A model generated the notes under the pieces. The model saw nothing but the letters and a program-made list of their open reading frames with translations. It did no database searches and was not told where the DNA came from. Positions 60,301 through 64,000 of a stretch of 64,000 bases of DNA are shown one piece after another (the first letter of the stretch is position 1; the number at the start of each line of letters is the position of its first letter). The position numbers and the translations under genes are program-made. This DNA is from Artocarpus heterophyllus (Eukaryota; Streptophyta; Magnoliopsida; Rosales; Moraceae): assembly GCA_025403435.1 (NCBI GenBank), contig CM046332.1, positions 6,069,903-6,133,902 on the forward strand. The letters run 5' to 3'.

Positions 60301-62451
60301 CTACCGTTGGAGTTCCTTTGTCTCCTCAGGATTACTCCTATAGGCTGGTCGGTTTGGGATTGTAGCTCCAGGTATGAAGTCGATTTGATGTTCAATTCCA
60401 CGGATTGGAGGTAAACCTTGTGGTGTTTCCTCGGGAAAGATATCCTCATATTCCTGCAAAAGAGAAACAACAGAACTATGCAAGGTGGAATCAAGATCGT
60501 TAGTGTTTAATAACGCCTCCTTGTACATGAGTAAAATCATCGGCTGATTAGAAAACAAAGCTCTTCTCACATCACTCTTTCTTGCATAAAAGTTTGTTTT
60601 TCTCTCTACTTTTCTCTCATTGGCTGATTGTGAATTCTTTTCAGCCCTCTCAATTTTCTCTCCCTTGCTCTCTTTGCTCTCCTTTTTCTCGGCCATCTCT
60701 TCTTTTTTTCTCTCACTGGCCGAACTCTCTCTCTGCACTCCCACTTTTGATTTTTCTTCGCTCTTCATTTTTTTATCACTTTCTCTATGTAAGCTCACTT
60801 GGTCTTCATAGACCTGTTTTGGTGTTAAAGGAACAAGAGTGATCGTCTTTTGAATGTGAACAAATGAGTACTTGTTGGTGAAACCATCATGCTTAACTCG
60901 CCGATCAAATTGCCATGGTCTACCTAATATCAAGTGCCCAGCTTGCATCGGAACCACATCACACAAAACTTCATCTTCATATCTTCCAATGCGAAAAGGA
61001 ACTAACACCTGTTTATGCACCTTTACCTCACCAGTATCATTTAACCATTGCAATTTATATGGTCGAGGATGCTTAATTGTTGGCAGGCCTAACTTCTCTA
61101 CCATGGTTGTGCTAGCAACATTTGTACAACTCCCACCATCAATAATCACACTACATACCTTGTTTTGAACGTGGTACCTAGTGTGGAAGATGTTTTCCCG
61201 TTGCACCTCTTCATCTTCTTCTTTGGCTTGCACACTTAAAGCTCTCCTTGTGACCAACAATTCTCCTTGGACAGTGCACTCCTCATCGTCGGCATCCTCT
61301 AATGAAGGCATAGAATCATTGTCCGAATCCTCCTTGGTTTCAATGTCTCCATTGTCCCGCATCACCATAACTCGTTTGTTCAGACATTGGCTTGCTATAT
61401 GACCCCTGCCTTGACATTTAAAACATTTAATATCACGAGTCCGAGTAGTGGAAGAATCGGATTTACCTTGATTCCCATGGCTGGCCACCTCTTGTTTTTG
61501 CTCGATCTTTGGCTTGGGATTGGACTGCTTCTCATCCTTCTTCCATTGGTTGATTTTCCAAGCCGATGTACTCGGGTTTTGGCTAGGACGTGTGCTACTG
61601 CCCCTCCTCATAAATTGATTCTCAATTTTAATAGCCATGTGCACCATGTCCTCCAACTCCACATAATGTTGTAACTCAACGGCATTGTGAATATCTCGGT
61701 TCAAGCCCGCCAAAAACCTTGCCATTGTAGCCTCCCGATCCTCCTCTATATTAGCCTGAATCATCATAACCTCCATCTCCTTATAGTACTCCTCTACACT
61801 CTGGTTGCCCTGCTTAAGGTTTTGTAGTTTGTTGTACAACTCCCGGTAGTAGTAAGTTGGTACAAATCGCTTCCTCATCACGGTCTTCATCTCTTCCCAT
61901 GACTCAATAGGTCGCTCTCTATTTCGTCTCCTGTTTTTAACAAGTTGATCCCACCAAGTAATAGCATAATCAGAAAATTCAATTACAGCCAGTTTTACCT
62001 TCTTCGCCTCAGAATAGTAGTGGTAGTTAAAGATGAACTCCATTTTCTTCTCCAATTCTAGGTACACTTCTGGATTGGATTTGCCTTGAAATGATGGTGT
62101 CTTCATTTTTATGCCTCTCAGACTATCATCTTCCTTGTTCCTAACGCCTCTATCCTGTCCAAATCTTTGGTGACTACCCGCTGAATCTTCTCCTTCGTCA
62201 AACTCTTCCCCATCAATCCTGTAGTAGTCATCAACCTCTCCTCTAACCGGAACCCTTTCTCGCCTACGCGCATGAGGAACATGTTGTGGCTGTTCCACAC
62301 GTGCATTCTTTATCCGGTCTATCCTTTCATGAAGCTGTCCTATCTCTCCCCTCAACAATCGCCTCATCTCCCCCATCATCGCTTCCATAAGAAGTTTTGG
62401 GTCTGCTGCACCCGAGGTACCCTCAATAGTGTTCTTGCTGTTGTTTGACAT
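60301..62451 (-). pseudogene. gag-pol: Gag and protease open segment
   Basis: 716 codons from ATG 62449-62451 (MSNNSKNTIEGTSG) to an in-frame TAG at 60301-60303 that interrupts KELQR|Q; element 1 has CAG there. Residues about 117-275: capsid-like Gag domain. 343-356: CCHC zinc knuckle CFKCQGRGHIASQC (61384-61425). About 431-515: aspartic protease with DGGS at 438-441 (61129-61140) and LILGRPWQF. About 550-620: highly charged K/E/S linker. About 660-716: start of RT. The start is supported by the same ATG in element 1. No frameshift lies between Gag and Pol, so the element used a single polyprotein frame. This is the best-preserved part of either copy. Confidence 0.94.
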
Positions 62452-62969
62452 TTTCCAAGGACCTTACCACACTCCCTTACGTGTTTCACTCGTGAAATGG
62501 TTCACTCAATTTCACTCGTGTTTACACTCAATACTTTTGCCTTTTATCCACTCAAATGCTCTCGCCTCTATGCCTTTTTCCACTCTTTAATTCTCACTCA
62601 GTTCCTATAAAACTAGTCAAATCAATATCAAAAATTTCCTTGACAATTACAAATAGATTACCAAAGAGACAAGACTATAATAGAAACAAAGAATTTAGGC
62701 TTTTAGAATCACACCCAAAAGGAACAAAATTTCAGCAAAAATTTTTGGTCTATGCAGGGAATTCAATTTCGAATTCCTCTTGTTTTTCTTCTTTTCCTTT
62801 TTTTTTTCTTTTCGTTTCTTTTCTTTCTTTCTTTTCTTTTCGGATCTTTTTTTTTTTTTTTAAACCGACTTTGATAATGGAAATCAAAACTCACGAACAA
62901 CTGAAACAAACAAAAAACTAAGAGAACGGATAAGCAAAACCTGATTAGAACCTCGCTCTGATTACCAAA
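62452..62969 (-). other. Element 2 leader with purine-rich tract
   Basis: 518 bp between the 5' LTR and the gag ATG, in element sense. On the plus strand it shows a T/C-rich run at about 62776-62862, the counterpart of 36505-36615 in element 1. Frames read through this run are low-complexity and are not genes. It may function as packaging or leader sequence (inference). Confidence 0.85.
62955..62967 (-). promoter_or_regulatory. Primer-binding site with one-base insertion
   Basis: In element sense TGGTAATCAGAGC, against the intact TGGTATCAGAGC of element 1. The extra A would weaken pairing with initiator-Met tRNA. Location two bases from the LTR end confirms identity. Confidence 0.88.
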
Positions 62970-63567
62970 TGATACGAACCACGCCAAGAACTGACGCAAC
63001 CCTAACCGAAGTTGGTTTCCAAGATCAAATTTCTAACCGGTTTTGAATGGAACCGCGACCCAATGCCCAACAAGAAGCACGAACCTTGGTATGTGAGGAC
63101 GCCATAATCAGCTATGGAGAGACCGATTGATAAGTCTTGGTATGTGAGGACGCCATAATCAGCTATGGAGAGACCGATTGATAAGCAAATAAGGTAAGTG
63201 TCCTTAATGGCTTAAAAACTTTACAATAATAGAAATAAACAAATGAAAATAAAGGAAACTAGACATTAAAAAGGTCATAAGCTGATTCTTCTCGCCATGT
63301 GTCGCCTCAAAACGGGAAAGTAACTGAAATGGAAATTACTCAATCCCTTCTAGAGCTTGAATCACGCATTTGTTGGTTTGATTTTCTCATGCAATTCCCT
63401 CAATGGGCCTCCATGCAATGGTTTGAGCCCAAGTTGCTTGAATCAGCCCAATAAGCGTTTCTTTAAACTTCTTCGCATGAGCTCTCGTAACCGGACCAAT
63501 GGGAACTTGAATTGGATCTGAATATGTCTCCCACATGCTCTTGCTTGTGCTAATGATGTCCTCATCA
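62970..63567 (-). repeat. 5' LTR of CRM-like element 2, internally deleted
   Basis: 598 bp. It retains the 31-bp piece missing from the 3' LTR but lacks about 203 bp equivalent to 57260-57462, with AAG at both break points. The lengths balance exactly (770 + 31 - 203 = 598). The deleted part includes the only TATA-like tract I see in the LTR (ATATATA, 57376-57383 equivalent), so this LTR probably lost its core promoter (inference). Two copies of the 51-bp tandem repeat remain (about 63084-63185). Confidence 0.93.
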
Positions 63568-64000
63568 GCTTGGGTCTCGGTCATAGCCTTGTTGGACTCT
63601 TTGTCCTAGACCTGGTCAGCCGTAGCCTGAACCTGGCCTCTCTTGTTGGCCGTAACCATCTCGGACCTGGTCGGACTCTTCGTCCTGGACCTTGAGTCTC
63701 GATCGTAGCCTGGTTGGACTCTTCATCCTGGACCTAGTCGGTCATAGCCTGGACTTGGCCACTCTGGTCGACCGTCATCTTCTCGACCCTGGTCGGACTC
63801 TTCGTCCTGGACATTGGGCCTCGGTAGTAGCCTGGTTAGACTCTTCATCCTGGACCTGGTCGGTCGTAGCATAGACTTGGCCTCTCTAGCCGACCGTCAT
63901 CTTCTCAGCCCTGGTCGGACTCTTCGTCCAGGACATTGGGCCTCGGTCGTAGTCTAGTTAGACTCTTCGTCCTGGACCTGGTCGGCCGTAGCCTGGACCT
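63568..64000. repeat. 122-bp satellite array, segment 4
   Basis: The satellite resumes right after the 5' LTR and continues past the window edge. It is the direct continuation of the duplicated block interrupted at 56956: 63569 onward matches 55863 onward, including the distinctive CCGTCATCTTCTC and GGACATTGGGCCTCGG monomers. No gene. Confidence 0.93.

Larger units (their letters stand above)
57075..63567 (-). mobile_element. CRM-like Ty3/gypsy element 2, near full length
   Basis: About 6.5 kb, minus-strand orientation, in order: 5' LTR (62970-63567), PBS, leader, one gag-pol frame (62451 to 57613), polypurine tract, 3' LTR (57075-57844). Integrase follows RNase H, which defines Ty3/gypsy. 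The RT and integrase motifs, the GPF module without a chromodomain, and a TRARAKK tail encoded inside the 3' LTR match the CRM chromovirus clade as I know it. Four nonsense codons and two LTR deletions make it non-autonomous. LTR-to-LTR mismatches counted by eye are about a dozen in about 565 aligned bases. No clean 5-bp target duplication touches the LTR ends. Confidence 0.95.

Noticed and set aside
57070..63572. Classic 5-bp target-site duplication directly at the LTR ends of element 2
   Set aside because: The bases touching the LTRs are ATTAA on the left and GCTTG on the right, which do not match. Only the outer CTTGGGT pair matches, and that is ordinary satellite sequence.

Overview
The window is repetitive DNA from a flowering plant, probably a eudicot (inference). 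It contains no functional gene, tRNA, rRNA, CRISPR array or prokaryotic feature that I can support. About 50 kb of the 64 kb is one satellite family with a 122-bp monomer, roughly 400 copies by length. Three LTR-retrotransposon insertions interrupt it. The plant assignment rests on two Ty3/gypsy elements of a CRM-like chromovirus type, primer-binding sites that match plant initiator-Met tRNA, a further long-LTR element, and a CG plus CHG cytosine-decay pattern in the satellite.

Layout: 1-33085 satellite segment 1; 33086-37518 decayed, left-truncated CRM-like element on the minus strand (element 1); 37519-40061 satellite segment 2; 40062-42720 the 5' part of a different, AT-rich LTR retrotransposon on the plus strand (one 1932-bp LTR, PBS, about 0.7 kb of internal sequence); 42721-56956 satellite segment 3; 56957-57074 a short foreign fragment; 57075-63567 a nearly full-length but dead CRM-like element on the minus strand (element 2); 63568-64000 satellite segment 4.

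The satellite is not a uniform head-to-tail array. Whole blocks of monomers have been copied. A 3394-bp block is tandemly duplicated (13075-16468 and 16469-19863). A block of about 9 kb recurs (about 3.0-12.25 kb and 18.6-27.6 kb). Smaller block copies lie at 26.3-28.8, 39.3-39.8, 51.9-53.7 and 55.3-56.9 kb. The last of these was later split by element 2. Length-variant monomers (60, 28, about 103 and 152 bp) act as markers, and some are confined to one segment. The many short reading frames in the satellite follow from base composition: the minus strand of the consensus has very few T and no stop codon in any frame. They are not evidence of genes.

Element 2 keeps one continuous gag-protease-RT-RNaseH-integrase frame of about 1613 codons, broken by four nonsense codons and no frameshift. 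Its two LTRs carry different deletions. Element 1 has more damage and lacks integrase and the 3' LTR. The CRM clade is known for centromere targeting, so a centromeric or pericentromeric position for this array is a reasonable hypothesis. Sequence alone cannot prove it.
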